NCBI RefSeq assembly: GCF_026409565.1
Contig: NZ_CP112881.1
Coordinates: forward strand, 372,001 to 436,000
Origin: Sneathiella aquimaris
GTDB lineage: Bacteria > Pseudomonadota > Alphaproteobacteria > Sneathiellales > Sneathiellaceae
Direction of reading: 5' to 3'
Length of the DNA stretch: 64,000 bases
Below are positions 53,205 through 63,675 of this stretch, in pieces; positions within the stretch are counted from its first letter, which is position 1; each line of letters begins with the position of its first letter. The notes beneath the pieces are model-generated. The model made no database searches, had not been told where the DNA came from, and saw only the letters and a program-made list of their open reading frames with translations. The position numbers and the translations under genes are program-made.

Positions 53205-54221
53205 ATGCTGTTTTATACGGGGAAACGCATACTGACAATGGTCGGGATCCTGCTCGGTGTGTTGTTGGTGACATTTGTGTTAAGCCGTATTTTGCCAGGA
53301 TCGCCTATTGAAATGATGCTGGGTCATCGGCCAACGCCCGAACAGATTGAGGCCGCGCGGCTTCAAATGGGGTTGGATCGCCCCATAATAGAGCAGTTCT
53401 GGCTCTATCTGGTGAACGCGTTTCAAGGCGATCTGGGAACGTCGCTGCGCACTGGCCGGCCGGTTTTGACCGATGTGCTAGAACGTTTCGCGGCAACCTT
53501 TGAACTTGTCACACTGGCGATTTTACTGGTTGTCGCCATTGGCATTCCGCTGGGAACGATTTGCGCACTGCGTCAGGACAAACTGGTGGATCATTCCGCC
53601 CGGGGCTTTTCTGTTTTAGGGGTGGCGCTCCCCGTGTTTTTAAGTGGAATGATCCTGCAGATGCTTTTTTACGGGTTTTTGGGCTGGTTACCATTGCAGG
53701 GCCGGATTGACAGCGATGTGTTGCTGGATTTCGAGTTTCCAGTGGTTACGGGCTTTTATCTGGTCGATAGCCTTCTTGATAAAAATCCGGTGGCCTTTTT
53801 TTCAGCCTTGGAACATCTGGTGCTTCCGGTTTTGACAATTGCCATTGCGTCTCTTGCCGTGGTCACCCGGATCACTCGCAATATGATGATTGAAGCCTTG
53901 CGTCAGGAATTTATTCTGACTCAAAGGGCCTATGGATTATCTGATTGGATTATCAATTTTCGGTATGCCATGAGAGCCGCCCTCATTCCAATGCTGACGG
54001 TTATCGGTCTGGCCTACGGATATATGCTGGGCGGTGCTGTTGTCGTGGAGTTTGTTTTTGATTGGCCCGGGCTTGGTGCCTATGTGGTCGGCGCAATCAC
54101 TGAAAATGACTACCCGGCAGTTATGGCAGTAACCCTGTGTTTCGCCGGCGTTTATCTGACTGTAAATCTAATTATCGACCTGCTTTATTTCCTCGTCGAT
54201 CCGCGCTTACAGAAGGCATGA
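53205..54221 (+). CDS. Peptide-type ABC transporter permease (DppB-like)
   Basis: 338 residues, GAAGGAA upstream of the ATG. LSRILPGSPIEMMLGHRPTP near residue 27 and FVFDWPGLGAYVVGAI near the end are family blocks. The EAA loop is FILTQRAYGLSDWIINFRYAMRAALIP. It carries the TGFYLVDSLL insertion, like the permease at 5430 and unlike the one at 31806. Its stop overlaps the next start by ATGA. Confidence 0.92.
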   Translation: MLFYTGKRILTMVGILLGVLLVTFVLSRILPGSPIEMMLGHRPTPEQIEAARLQMGLDRPIIEQFWLYLVNAFQGDLGTSLRTGRPVLTDVLERFAATFELVTLAILLVVAIGIPLGTICALRQDKLVDHSARGFSVLGVALPVFLSGMILQMLFYGFLGWLPLQGRIDSDVLLDFEFPVVTGFYLVDSLLDKNPVAFFSALEHLVLPVLTIAIASLAVVTRITRNMMIEALRQEFILTQRAYGLSDWIINFRYAMRAALIPMLTVIGLAYGYMLGGAVVVEFVFDWPGLGAYVVGAITENDYPAVMAVTLCFAGVYLTVNLIIDLLYFLVDPRLQKA

Positions 54222-55102
54222 AGATGGAAAAATCAGTGCAAGCTGTCATGAAGCCAAGAAGTGCAATCTTTGCGCGCTTTCATGTAATTATGGGTCGGAA
54301 TGTCTTGTTTCTGGCTGGATCGGTTACGTTCCTTGTTATTCTGGTCGCCGCTGTTTTTGCGCCCGTTATCGCAACACATGACCCATCTCATATTAACTTT
54401 GCGGATAAACTTGTCGCCCCGGGGATGGCGCACTGGTTTGGCACGGACGAGCTGGGAAGAGACCTTTTCAGCCGTATTTTATACGGTGCGCGGGTCAGCC
54501 TTTTGGTCGGCATTGTGGTTACGGGGCTGGCGGTATTGATCGGGGTGCCCGTTGGATTGGCTGCCGGATATCTGGGAGGGCGCGCTGGATATCTGATCAT
54601 GAGGGTGAGCGATGTTTTTATCGCATTCCCGCCCCTTTTATTACCCATTGCCATTACCGCTGCCTTGGGACAAGGGTTGTTTGAAGCGATGATCGCGTTG
54701 GCAATTTCCTGGTTCCCCTGGTATGCGCGAATTGTCGAAGCGGCTGTGCTGTCCATTCGGCAGGAGAACTATGTCCGTTCCGCACGGGCTTTTGGATTTT
54801 CGCATTTGCGCATCATGGTAAAACATATTCTGCCCAATTGCTGGACGCCGGTGATCGTTCAGGCGTCCATGGATTTCGGATATACAATATTAGCGGCGGC
54901 GTCTTTAAGTTTCATCGGAATTGGCGCAAAACCCCCGATGATTGAATGGGGGCTGATGGTGGCCATGTCCCGGGGGAAATTTCTTGATTACTGGTGGACG
55001 GCAGGGATCCCCGGGCTGGCAATTGTTCTGACCGTTCTGTCCGTCAATTTAATTGGCGACGGTGTCCGTGACCTGTTGGATCCGAAGGAAAACAAGCAAT
55101 GA
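54218..55102 (+). CDS. Peptide-type ABC transporter permease (DppC-like)
   Basis: 294 residues from the ATG at 54218, which overlaps the preceding stop (ATGA); an ATG two codons later is possible, while the open frame back to 54137 lies in the previous gene. Key segments are HWFGTDELGRDLFSRILYGA, the EAA loop VRSARAFGFSHLRIMVKHILPN, and the end VNLIGDGVRDLLDPKENK. It overlaps the following ATPase by ATGA, so the membrane and ATPase genes are coupled throughout. Confidence 0.92.
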   Translation: MKMEKSVQAVMKPRSAIFARFHVIMGRNVLFLAGSVTFLVILVAAVFAPVIATHDPSHINFADKLVAPGMAHWFGTDELGRDLFSRILYGARVSLLVGIVVTGLAVLIGVPVGLAAGYLGGRAGYLIMRVSDVFIAFPPLLLPIAITAALGQGLFEAMIALAISWFPWYARIVEAAVLSIRQENYVRSARAFGFSHLRIMVKHILPNCWTPVIVQASMDFGYTILAAASLSFIGIGAKPPMIEWGLMVAMSRGKFLDYWWTAGIPGLAIVLTVLSVNLIGDGVRDLLDPKENKQ

Positions 55103-56079
55103 GCGGGTCGGTATTGAATATCAGGGACTTTTCACTGTCGTTGAATTCGCGGCGCGGACCGTTACCTATTTTGCGGAACCTGTCGTTGCGGATTGAACCG
55201 GGCAGAATAATGGGTCTGGTTGGCGAGTCGGGTTCCGGGAAATCCATGACTGCACTTGCCGCTATGGGGTTGCAGCCTTCCAATACGCAATTGTCCGGTA
55301 CGATTGCGCTGTGTGGTCAGGAAATCGTCCATCGGTCTCAAAAAGAGATCAAGAAGGTGTGCCGCAATACGGTAACAATGATTTTCCAGCAACCAATGAA
55401 AGCAATGAGTCCGTATCATACGATCGGAAAACAGCTGACAGATGCGCTGGTTGCCCATACAGGGCAAAAACCCAAGGAAGTAAGGCCGCGGATAATGGCG
55501 GCTTTGCACGATGTTCAGTTGCCGGATCCGGCATTTGTTTTTGATAAATATCCCCACGAAATGTCAGGCGGGCAATTACAGCGTGCAATGATTGCAATGG
55601 CGATGGCTGTTGACCCAAAACTGCTGATTGCAGACGAGCCGACAACAGCGCTTGATGTGACCGTGCAGGCCCAAATTCTGAGCCTTATTCGCGAGCTTGT
55701 GGATAAAAAAGGTCTTGGGGTGCTTTTTATTACTCACGATCTGGGGGTGGTCTCAGATATTTGTGATGATGTTTCCGTTATGTATGCGGGCAAGATCGTG
55801 GAGCAAGGGGCGACACAGGATGTTCTGTCTCGTCCAAAACATCCATATAGCTCGGCACTTCTGCGGGCCGCGCCCAAGTTGTTTGATCAGGAAACCCTGG
55901 AACAGATTCCGGGGCGGGTGCCGGCATTGAATGAATTGCCGGTAGGCTGCGCCTTCGCGCCGCGCTGTCTTCACGCTACGGCAGACTGCAACGCTGTTGA
56001 TCCGGAGCTTAAAAACGGTGTCGCCTGTTTTAACCCTGCCTCTCAATTGTCTGGTAAAGAGATTGGAGCAGCGTCATGA
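55099..56079 (+). CDS. Peptide-type ABC transporter ATPase (DppD-like)
   Basis: 326 residues. Walker A GESGSGKS is at 43-50, the Q-loop FQQPMKAMSPYH near 95, Walker [13 protein letters not shown] near 174 and the switch His in ITHDLG. The signature motif reads MSGGQLQRA, a conservative change from LSGGQ. The tail has CAFAPRCLHATADC. It overlaps both neighbours by ATGA. Confidence 0.93.
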   Translation: MSGSVLNIRDFSLSLNSRRGPLPILRNLSLRIEPGRIMGLVGESGSGKSMTALAAMGLQPSNTQLSGTIALCGQEIVHRSQKEIKKVCRNTVTMIFQQPMKAMSPYHTIGKQLTDALVAHTGQKPKEVRPRIMAALHDVQLPDPAFVFDKYPHEMSGGQLQRAMIAMAMAVDPKLLIADEPTTALDVTVQAQILSLIRELVDKKGLGVLFITHDLGVVSDICDDVSVMYAGKIVEQGATQDVLSRPKHPYSSALLRAAPKLFDQETLEQIPGRVPALNELPVGCAFAPRCLHATADCNAVDPELKNGVACFNPASQLSGKEIGAAS

Positions 56080-57050
56080 CGTGTCTTCTTAAAGTTGGAA
56101 ACCTTCGAAAAACCTATCCAACACAGCATGGGACAGTGACGGCACTGGCCGATGTTTCATTTGAAATTATGGCTGGTAAAAGTCTCGCTCTTGTCGGCGA
56201 GTCGGGATGCGGGAAATCGACGGTGGCAATGTCATTGCTTCGCCTGATCCCCTTTGATAGCGGGGATGTGATGTTTGAAGGACATGATCTGTCCAGCCTT
56301 TCCGGAAATGCCATGCGCCTGCTTCGCGAGAAGTTGGGCATTGTCTTTCAGGATCCCTATAGTTCGCTCAACCCGAAACATCGTGTGGGAAAGATTATAG
56401 GGGAAGCGCTGGAGGTGTTTAAATCCCTGAAAGGCCGCAAACTTGAGGAGCGCGTCGCCAAATTGATGACTGAAGTTGGCCTTGATCCCGCTCATATCGA
56501 TCGATATCCGCATGAATTCTCGGGCGGGCAACGGCAAAGAATTGCAATTGCACGGGCACTTGCAGTCGAGCCTAAATTGTTGATCCTGGATGAACCCACG
56601 TCGGCGTTGGATGTTTCTGTTCAGGCTCAAACACTGAACCTGCTGCGCGATTTAAAGGCCAGTCATGGTATCAGCTATCTGTTTATTACCCATAACCTGG
56701 CGACAGTTGATTATCTTGCGGACGATGTCGCTGTTATGTATCTGGGCCGGATTGCCGAATGCGGACCAGTAGATCAGGTTTTCCGAAATCCCCATCATCC
56801 GTATACGAAACTGTTGCTGGACAGCCTTCCGGGACAAACCCGTCCGGCTGCCCCATCGGTGTATAAACCAGATGGGGAAATACCCAGTCCTTTCGATATT
56901 CCGAACGGATGTTCCTTTCAAAACCGCTGTTCACGCGCGAACGAGACCTGCCGGTCAGTAGAGCCTGAACTGCAAGAGTTCCAAAATTCACGAAAAGTGG
57001 CCTGTTTTAATCCAACGGGTTTATCCGATATTCTGGCGGAGAAGTTATAA
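56076..57050 (+). CDS. Peptide-type ABC transporter ATPase (DppF-like)
   Basis: 324 residues. Walker [10 protein letters not shown] is at 41-49, Q-loop FQDPYSSLNPKHR near 90, FSGGQRQRIAIARAL near 149 and Walker B LLILDEPTSALD near 168. The switch region is ITHNLATVDYLADD. The tail is CSFQNRCSRANETC. The stop codon shares one base with the start of the amidase gene (TAATG). Confidence 0.93.
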   Translation: MTCLLKVGNLRKTYPTQHGTVTALADVSFEIMAGKSLALVGESGCGKSTVAMSLLRLIPFDSGDVMFEGHDLSSLSGNAMRLLREKLGIVFQDPYSSLNPKHRVGKIIGEALEVFKSLKGRKLEERVAKLMTEVGLDPAHIDRYPHEFSGGQRQRIAIARALAVEPKLLILDEPTSALDVSVQAQTLNLLRDLKASHGISYLFITHNLATVDYLADDVAVMYLGRIAECGPVDQVFRNPHHPYTKLLLDSLPGQTRPAAPSVYKPDGEIPSPFDIPNGCSFQNRCSRANETCRSVEPELQEFQNSRKVACFNPTGLSDILAEKL

Positions 57051-57901
57051 TGAGAAGTTTCGCAATTGCTGGTTTGCAGCTGAATTTAGAGACCGCTGAT
57101 AATATCGATCTGATATCCCGTAAAATAGACAGCGTGATGCGGCGGTTTCCATGGGTTCAAATGGTTATCATCGGTGAGCTCGCAGGCTTTGGCCCCCGTC
57201 CTTCTACGGCAGAAACAATGCCGGGGCCGACTGAAAATCATTTTGGTTCAATCGCCAAGAAACATAACATCTGGCTCCTCCCAGGCTCTTTATATGAACA
57301 GAGCGGCGGAAAAGTATATAATACAACGCCGGTCCTAAACCCCGACGGGGAAGTGGTGACCCGGCACCGAAAGCTCTATCCCTTTTTACCCTATGAGCAG
57401 GGTATCGAATACGGGGAACAGATTACGGTTTTTGATATTCCGGACGTTGGCCGTTTTGGCGTGTCGATTTGTTATGACATGTGGTTCCCTGAAACAACGC
57501 GCGCGATGGTAAGTGCCGGGGCGGAGGTTATTCTGCATCCAACTATGACCAACACCAGCGACCGTGAGGTTGAAACCGTGATTGCCCGGGCGAGTGCTGT
57601 TCAAAATCAATGTTATTTCGTCGATATCAATTCTGTTGGTGAAATTGGATATGGCCGTTCTTCCGTCATCGGGCCGCAGGGTGAAGTGATATATCAGGCT
57701 GGCTGCGGCGAGGAGATCGTGACAGCGGAGCTTGATCTGGAACAGGTGCGACGGGTAAGGGAACGCGGCATCATGGGACTGGGGCAAACCTTGAAAAGTT
57801 TTAGGGATGCACCGATAAAATATGTCGTTTATGAAAATGGATTGCATGGGCGAGAGGGATTGTCGAAGCTGGGCAATCTTGAAGTCCCGGGCCGAATATA
57901 G
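57050..57901 (+). CDS. Nitrilase-superfamily carbon-nitrogen hydrolase (amidase)
   Basis: 283 residues. The catalytic triad is visible: Glu in VIIGELAGFGP near 44, Lys in RHRKLYPF near 110, and Cys in VSICYDMWFPE near 144. No signal peptide is present, so it acts in the cytoplasm. Family members cut amides, carbamoyl groups or nitriles. As the last gene of a sigma54-controlled importer operon, with one-base overlap to the ATPase, it likely releases ammonia from the imported compound. Nitrogen scavenging is a fair inference, since sigma54 often serves nitrogen metabolism. Confidence 0.9.
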   Translation: MRSFAIAGLQLNLETADNIDLISRKIDSVMRRFPWVQMVIIGELAGFGPRPSTAETMPGPTENHFGSIAKKHNIWLLPGSLYEQSGGKVYNTTPVLNPDGEVVTRHRKLYPFLPYEQGIEYGEQITVFDIPDVGRFGVSICYDMWFPETTRAMVSAGAEVILHPTMTNTSDREVETVIARASAVQNQCYFVDINSVGEIGYGRSSVIGPQGEVIYQAGCGEEIVTAELDLEQVRRVRERGIMGLGQTLKSFRDAPIKYVVYENGLHGREGLSKLGNLEVPGRI

Positions 57902-57920
57902 ATCAAAAACCCGAGTTGCA

Positions 57921-57963
57921 AGGCCGCGTGATTAGTCTTTAAAAAGACGGGCGGCCTGTTTTT
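57921..57963 (+). terminator. Intrinsic terminator after the amidase gene
   Basis: AGGCCGC (57921-57927) pairs with GCGGCCT (57951-57957). Inside it GTCTTT/AAAGAC can form a second stem. TGTTTTT follows. It closes the operon 19 bases after the stop. Confidence 0.8.
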
Positions 57964-58210
57964 AATTGCCCGATCGGAAACCGGCCCTGTCTGGCATCGT
58001 CCGATGTGAAATTCCTGCGGATGTATCGGCACCCTTATCCTTATGCCCGATCCCCCTGAAAAATGAACGGGATCCATTATCTTTCAATTTGTTTGCGGAA
58101 GCGCAAATAACCGTTTCTTGATTACCGGTAAGGTCTACCCATCAAGATCTGAGCTTGCTGGCCATTCCTGATGCAGGAATAGGGAACAGCAGGCGCCAGA
58201 TCAGAGTTTG
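57964..58210 (+). promoter_or_regulatory. nosR upstream region with an FNR-like site and a leader hairpin
   Basis: The 309-base gap before nosR holds the terminator above and then this region. TTGATTACCGGTAA at 58118-58131 matches the left half of the FNR/NNR box TTGAT-N4-ATCAA fully but the right half only in part. ATTCCTG (58164-58170) and CAGGAAT (58174-58180) form a tight seven-base hairpin in the presumed leader. nos genes are usually under FNR/NNR control. No gene is seen here. Confidence 0.35.
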
Positions 58211-60457
58211 ATGATTGGACGCTTTGGGATGATCAAGTTTGCATTAGGTATTCGTCAGTTTCTTGTCGGTTTTGTTGTCCTCTGGACCTGTTTACTTTTA
58301 AGCAGTTTACCGGTTCAGGCGGCGGAAACCATTCGGGATGTCATTGAAAATACACCGGTCGCTTCTTTCTATCCAGAAGCAGACGAGTGGGAGAGCCTTG
58401 GAAATGGCCAGCCCATCTACGTGGCGAAAAAACAAAACAAATCAATTGGCTACGCATTTCTGAACACTGATTTTGTTGGCGCAGTAGGATATTCGGGAAA
58501 ACCGATTGTCGTCTTGATCGCCTTGGATACCGAAGGTTCCATCGTCAATGCGAAGCTGGTCCATCATGCAGAACCAATTATTCTATCGGGTATTCCTGAA
58601 CAGAAAATTATTGATTTTATCGAAGGCTATAAAGGCACCGACATTTTAACTGTGGCCCGCGAAAAAGGCGGCGAGCCGCCTCCGGTTGATATCGTCTCTG
58701 GTGCGACGGTAACGGTCATGGTGATCGATGACAGCATCAAGCGGGCGTCGGTTCGGGTGGCCAAGTTATTAGGGTTGGCCGGCCTGAAACCAGATGATCC
58801 AACAACCCGTGTTCAGAGAAGTCTTATACTGAAGGATGAGACTGTCTATGACTGGGATACGCTGGTCGGAAATGGGGCGGTTCGTCGTTTGCACCTTAGC
58901 CTGGGCGATATTAACAAAGCCTTTGAAGAGCAGGGAAATCCGAAAGCCATTGCGAAACCGGAAAAAGGCGACCCACAAGAGACCTATATTGATCTTTATG
59001 TCGCGTCCCTTGCCATCCCGGAAGTTGCCCGTAGCCTGCTGGGCGACAACGAATACCGCAACTACCAGAAGCGGTTAAAAGAAGGCCAAAGTGCGTTTCT
59101 TGTTATGGGTCTGGGGCAGTATTCATTTCGCGGTTCAGGATATGTTCGCGGTGGCATTTTTGATCGCTTTCAGGTGGTTCAGGATGGTGAAACAGTTCGC
59201 TTCATAGACCGGTTTTATAAGAATATCGGCCGTGTCGAGGCTGATAATGCGCCGGACTTGAAAGAGGTCGGGTTATTCTACACGCCACCCGATACTGTTT
59301 TTGAACCCGCCGACCCGTGGCAGTTGCAGCTTCTTGTTCAACGGGCCATTGGTGCGCTGGAAAAAGTCTTTATCGCGTTTGATGTTTCGTATCAGCTGCC
59401 AGATGCTTATGTGAAGGTCGAGGCACCTGCCGTCGTCGCACAGCCAGCCGTTTCTGTTCGCAGCCGTGAAGAGGTTGAAGCCGCGAACGCGCTTTGGCAA
59501 CGGATCTGGATGCAAAAATTACCCGAAATCGGAATTTTGGTCGGGGCAATTGCCTTGTTGACGATTGTGTTCTTTGTTCAAAATCAGATTGTTCGTCGGA
59601 CAATCTTGACCGACCGGTTCAGAATAGCCTTTTTGCTGTTCACCTTGTTCTGGATTGGGTTTTATGCACAGGCCCAACTGTCTGTCGTCAATGTCTTAGT
59701 CTTCGCCAACGCCTTGCTGACAGACTTCCAGTGGCAGTTTTTCCTGATGGAGCCGCTGATCTTTATTCTCTGGTGCTCTGTCGCTGTGTCCCTTCTGTTC
59801 TGGGGCCGCGGGGCATTCTGTGGATGGTTATGCCCCTTTGGCGCGCTACAGGAACTTCTGAACAAGGTCGCCCGCAGGATTGGGATCAAACAAATTACGG
59901 TTCCCTGGTGGCTGCATGAGCGGCTGTGGCCGATCAAGTATCTTGCGTTTTTAGGACTTCTTGGCATTTCAGTTTATTCCTTGCATTTGGCTGAAACGCT
60001 TTCCGAGATAGAACCTTTCAGAACTTCCATCGTGCTCAGATTTATGCGCGGATGGCCCTACCTGCTGTTTGTTTTTTCCTTGCTCGCTGCAGGCCTGTTC
60101 ATCGAGCGGTTTTACTGTCGGTATCTTTGCCCGTTGGGGGCAGCCTTGGCCATCCCTGGAAAGCTGGCCATGTTCAACTGGCTGAAACGTTACCGCAACT
60201 GCGGCGACCCCTGCCAGAAATGTGCACAGGATTGCATGGTTCAGGCGATCGATCCGCAAGGCAACATTAATCCAAATGAGTGTTTGTACTGTCTGAATTG
60301 TCAGCAGCTTTACTACGACAAAGACGTTTGTCCGGTTGTTATTCACGCGCTTGCAAAAGCCCGTAAATCAGAGCCCAAGGCTGACGCAACCGCCGCTGAT
60401 AAAGATTCAGAGTATCGCAGACCAAGGCGACTCAATCAGCCACGGTCTTATGAGTAA
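58211..60457 (+). CDS. nosR: NosR, flavin and iron-sulfur membrane protein of nitrous oxide reduction
   Basis: 748 residues from the ATG at 58211 (a TTG one codon earlier and an ATG at 58229 are also open). A signal segment (to about residue 36) is followed by a periplasmic FMN-binding domain whose flavinylation motif SGAT has Thr166 as the attachment residue. A set of membrane helices covers about 440-660 with two CxxxCP motifs ([23 protein letters not shown]). The cytoplasmic end holds ferredoxin-like sites ([12 protein letters not shown] and CLYCLNC). NosR feeds electrons to NosZ and is needed for its activity. It is the first gene of the nos cluster. Confidence 0.95.
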   Translation: MIGRFGMIKFALGIRQFLVGFVVLWTCLLLSSLPVQAAETIRDVIENTPVASFYPEADEWESLGNGQPIYVAKKQNKSIGYAFLNTDFVGAVGYSGKPIVVLIALDTEGSIVNAKLVHHAEPIILSGIPEQKIIDFIEGYKGTDILTVAREKGGEPPPVDIVSGATVTVMVIDDSIKRASVRVAKLLGLAGLKPDDPTTRVQRSLILKDETVYDWDTLVGNGAVRRLHLSLGDINKAFEEQGNPKAIAKPEKGDPQETYIDLYVASLAIPEVARSLLGDNEYRNYQKRLKEGQSAFLVMGLGQYSFRGSGYVRGGIFDRFQVVQDGETVRFIDRFYKNIGRVEADNAPDLKEVGLFYTPPDTVFEPADPWQLQLLVQRAIGALEKVFIAFDVSYQLPDAYVKVEAPAVVAQPAVSVRSREEVEAANALWQRIWMQKLPEIGILVGAIALLTIVFFVQNQIVRRTILTDRFRIAFLLFTLFWIGFYAQAQLSVVNVLVFANALLTDFQWQFFLMEPLIFILWCSVAVSLLFWGRGAFCGWLCPFGALQELLNKVARRIGIKQITVPWWLHERLWPIKYLAFLGLLGISVYSLHLAETLSEIEPFRTSIVLRFMRGWPYLLFVFSLLAAGLFIERFYCRYLCPLGAALAIPGKLAMFNWLKRYRNCGDPCQKCAQDCMVQAIDPQGNINPNECLYCLNCQQLYYDKDVCPVVIHALAKARKSEPKADATAADKDSEYRRPRRLNQPRSYE

Positions 60458-60495
60458 TTTTTTTCCAAGTCTTGTTTCTTGTTAGGAGAACGAAA

Positions 60496-62397
60496 ATGAA
60501 AGATGAAACAGAAAGAATGGCAGACGTATCCCGGCGTTCGTTGCTGGGTGGATCCGCTGCAATCGCAGGGGTCGGAGCCTTGGGAGGGGCCGCTTTATTG
60601 TCATCTCCTCGGGCCGCGCAGGCCTCCTCAGGGAATGCCGCGGTCGCCCCGGGTGATCTGGATGAATATTACGGCTTCTGGAGCGGCGGACAATCTGGCG
60701 AAGTCCGGATTATGGGGGTTCCCTCCATGCGCGAGCTGATGAGAATTCCCGTGTTCAATCGGTGTAGTGCAACTGGCTGGGGCCAGACCGATGAAAGTGT
60801 GAAAATTCTGACCGAACACATGCTTCCAAAAGAAAAAGAGTTTTGGAAGGATAAAGGCGGATTCCCAATGAACGGGGACACCCACCATCCTCATATGTCG
60901 TTTACAGACGGTAAATATGACGGTCGTTATATCTGGGTCAATGATAAAGCAAACACCCGGGTTGCCCGGATCCGTTGCGATATCATGAAAGTTGATAAGA
61001 TCATTTCGATCCCGAACGCGGCCGATATCCATGGTATGCGGCCACAGAAATTTCCGAAAACCAAGTATGTTTTCGCAAACGGAGAACATCGCGTGCCGCT
61101 GCCTAACGATGGTAGCGTTCTGGATGATCCGTCAAAATATCACGCCGTATTCTCTGCCGTTGACGGCGAAAAAATGGAAGTCGCCTGGCAAGTTATTGTT
61201 AGCGGTAATCTGGATAATGTTGAAGCCGATTATCAGGGTAAGTACGCCATTGCCAGCTGCTACAACTCTGAAGAAGGCGTGACATTGGCCGAGATGACGT
61301 CAAACGAGCAGGATTGGGCTGTCGTCTTTGACATTGAAGCGATTGAGGCCGGCGTAGCAGCTGGTGACTTCAAAACCTATGAAGAAAATGTTCCGGTTTT
61401 GGATGGTCGTAAAGGATCGAAATACACCCGTTATATTCCGATTTCAAACAGCCCGCATGGTGTGAACGCGTCACCGGACGGTAAATATATGATGGTCAAC
61501 GGTAAGTTGTCGCCAACGGTTTCCGTCATCGAAATGGCAAAACTACCAGACGTTTTCAAAGACAAGATCAAACCACGGGATGCCATTGTTGCTGAGCCAG
61601 AACTTGGCTTGGGTCCCTTGCATACTGCGTTTGATGGTCGGGGCAATGCTTATACAACGCTCTTCCTGGACAGTCAGATCTGTAAATGGAATGTTGAAAA
61701 AGCGGTCCAGAAATATGCCGGTAAGGATGTTGATCCGATTTTGGAAAAACTGGATGTTCAGTATCAACCAGGTCATAACCATACGTCCATGGGTGAAACC
61801 AGTGAGGCTGATGGTAAGTGGCTGGTCTCATTGAATAAGTTCTCCAAAGATCGGTATATTAATGTAGGACCATTGAAACCAGAAAATGATCAGTTGATCG
61901 ATATTTCTGGTGACAAGATGAAAATTGTTCATGACGGTCCGACCTTTGCGGAGCCTCATGACTGTATTCTCGTGCACCGTTCGGTCGTTAATCCGCGTCA
62001 GGTTTATGACCGGGAAGATCCGATGTTTGATGAAATCAAGGCCCGGGCCAAAGCAGATGGCGTGGAGGATCTTGAAGATGCGGATCAGGTCATTCGCGAT
62101 GGGAACAAAGTTCGCGTCTATATGTTCTCTGCAGCACCGGCTTTCTCACTTGAGAAATTTACGGTGAAACAGGGCGATGAAGTGACAATTGTTGTTACGA
62201 ATATCGATGATGTGGATGATTTGACCCATGGTCTGACCATTTCCAACTATGGCGTTGCTATGGAGGTTGGGCCGCAACAAACGGCTTCTGTTACCTTTAC
62301 AGCCGATTATCCCGGCGTTCATTGGTTCTATTGCCAATGGTTCTGTCACGCATTGCATATGGAAATGCGGGGCCGGATGTTGGTGGAGCCAAAGTAA
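60496..62397 (+). CDS. nosZ: Nitrous oxide reductase NosZ (Tat-exported type)
   Basis: 633 residues from the ATG at 60496, preceded by TAGGAGAACGAAA. The Tat signal [20 protein letters not shown] is at 11-30, so it is the clade I type. The seven-bladed propeller carries the CuZ histidines, for example in [17 protein letters not shown] near 124-140. The C-terminal cupredoxin domain has the CuA ligands Cys613, Cys617, His621 and Met624. It reduces N2O to N2 in the periplasm, the only biological sink for this gas. No heme or NosC-like fusion is present. Confidence 0.97.
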   Translation: MKDETERMADVSRRSLLGGSAAIAGVGALGGAALLSSPRAAQASSGNAAVAPGDLDEYYGFWSGGQSGEVRIMGVPSMRELMRIPVFNRCSATGWGQTDESVKILTEHMLPKEKEFWKDKGGFPMNGDTHHPHMSFTDGKYDGRYIWVNDKANTRVARIRCDIMKVDKIISIPNAADIHGMRPQKFPKTKYVFANGEHRVPLPNDGSVLDDPSKYHAVFSAVDGEKMEVAWQVIVSGNLDNVEADYQGKYAIASCYNSEEGVTLAEMTSNEQDWAVVFDIEAIEAGVAAGDFKTYEENVPVLDGRKGSKYTRYIPISNSPHGVNASPDGKYMMVNGKLSPTVSVIEMAKLPDVFKDKIKPRDAIVAEPELGLGPLHTAFDGRGNAYTTLFLDSQICKWNVEKAVQKYAGKDVDPILEKLDVQYQPGHNHTSMGETSEADGKWLVSLNKFSKDRYINVGPLKPENDQLIDISGDKMKIVHDGPTFAEPHDCILVHRSVVNPRQVYDREDPMFDEIKARAKADGVEDLEDADQVIRDGNKVRVYMFSAAPAFSLEKFTVKQGDEVTIVVTNIDDVDDLTHGLTISNYGVAMEVGPQQTASVTFTADYPGVHWFYCQWFCHALHMEMRGRMLVEPK

Positions 62398-62398
62398 G

Positions 62399-63670
62399 AT
62401 GAAAAATCGTCTTGAGCATATATCTGGACGATGTTGGGTTGCGGCAACCATTGGGGTTGCCGCGCTCCTTCTTCCCTGTCTGAGCAGTGCAAAAGAAATT
62501 ACCGTGAAGGGATCTCTTCAAACGGCAATTGCACAGGCTGATGCCGGGGATGTGCTCGCCTTGCAGGACCAAGTGTATCTAGGCCCACTGATTATCAATA
62601 AATCAATTACCCTTCGGGGTCAGACAGGATCCGTTATTCAGGGAAATGGCGTTGGTTCCGTTATTACGGTCCGCGCGACGGATGTAACACTGAAAAACCT
62701 GAAAATCACAGGATCTGGGTTGTCGCTCGAAAATCAGGATAGCGGGATCTTCCTCGACAACACGGCAACGGGAGCGCTTATTGAACGTAACGAAGTGATT
62801 AATAACCTTATTGGGGTTTATGTGTCGGGCGCGAAGAATAGCCTGGTTCGTTACAATCATATTGTTGGCCGGAAAGATCTCAGAATGAACGAGCGTGGTA
62901 ATGGGGTTCAGATCTGGAACGCACCTGGTACTGTGATCAAAAAGAATCTCATTGAATATGGCCGGGATGGTATTTTCGTGACCACCAGCTCCAAAAACAC
63001 CTTTACCGGTAATCGGATGCAAAATCTTAGATTTGCCATCCATTACATGTATACAAACCGAAGTGAAGTATCTGACAATATTTCTGTTGGGAACCATATT
63101 GGCTATGCGCTGATGTCATCCAACAAGCTGGTTGTTCGGAACAATCTCTCCCAACAGGATCGTGATAGAGGCTTTTTGCTCAACTATGTCAATCGACTTG
63201 AAATGAGCGAGAACACCGTCCGTGGCGGTTCTGAAAAATGTATCTTTATCTACAATTCTCATCGCAATAACATAAACCGAAACCGGCTTTCCGATTGCCT
63301 GATTGGCTTGCATTTTACCGCGGGTTCACAGAGGAACAAAATTTCTGAAAATGCGTTCATCAACAATCAGACACAGGTCAAATATGTTGGCACACGGTGG
63401 CTGGAATGGTCCGTAAAGGGCGTGGGTAATTACTGGTCGGATCATGTTGCCTTTGACTTGGATAAAAATGGGATCGCTGATGCCATTTACCGCCCCAATG
63501 ATTTGACCGATCAGGTTATCTGGAAATACCCATCCGCCCGACTTTTAATGAACAGCCCGGCTGTTCAGGTTCTCAAATATGCACAAGGCCAGTTTCCGGC
63601 CTTGCATCCTGGTGGGGTTGTCGACAGCGCTCCCCTGATGCAGGAGCCCAAGGGCTTGTCAAGGAAGTGA
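62399..63670 (+). CDS. nosD: NosD, periplasmic copper-site maturation protein
   Basis: 423 residues from the ATG at 62399, one base after the nosZ stop, with GGTGGAG upstream; the frame back to 62249 lies in nosZ. A signal peptide covers about 1-32 (ends SSAKE). The rest is a right-handed beta-helix of the CASH/NosD type with repeated N-x-hydrophobic turns (IERNEVINNLIGVYVSGAKN, and so on). With the NosFY ABC transporter it delivers sulfur or copper for building CuZ in NosZ. Confidence 0.95.
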   Translation: MKNRLEHISGRCWVAATIGVAALLLPCLSSAKEITVKGSLQTAIAQADAGDVLALQDQVYLGPLIINKSITLRGQTGSVIQGNGVGSVITVRATDVTLKNLKITGSGLSLENQDSGIFLDNTATGALIERNEVINNLIGVYVSGAKNSLVRYNHIVGRKDLRMNERGNGVQIWNAPGTVIKKNLIEYGRDGIFVTTSSKNTFTGNRMQNLRFAIHYMYTNRSEVSDNISVGNHIGYALMSSNKLVVRNNLSQQDRDRGFLLNYVNRLEMSENTVRGGSEKCIFIYNSHRNNINRNRLSDCLIGLHFTAGSQRNKISENAFINNQTQVKYVGTRWLEWSVKGVGNYWSDHVAFDLDKNGIADAIYRPNDLTDQVIWKYPSARLLMNSPAVQVLKYAQGQFPALHPGGVVDSAPLMQEPKGLSRK

Positions 63671-63675
63671 ACAGA

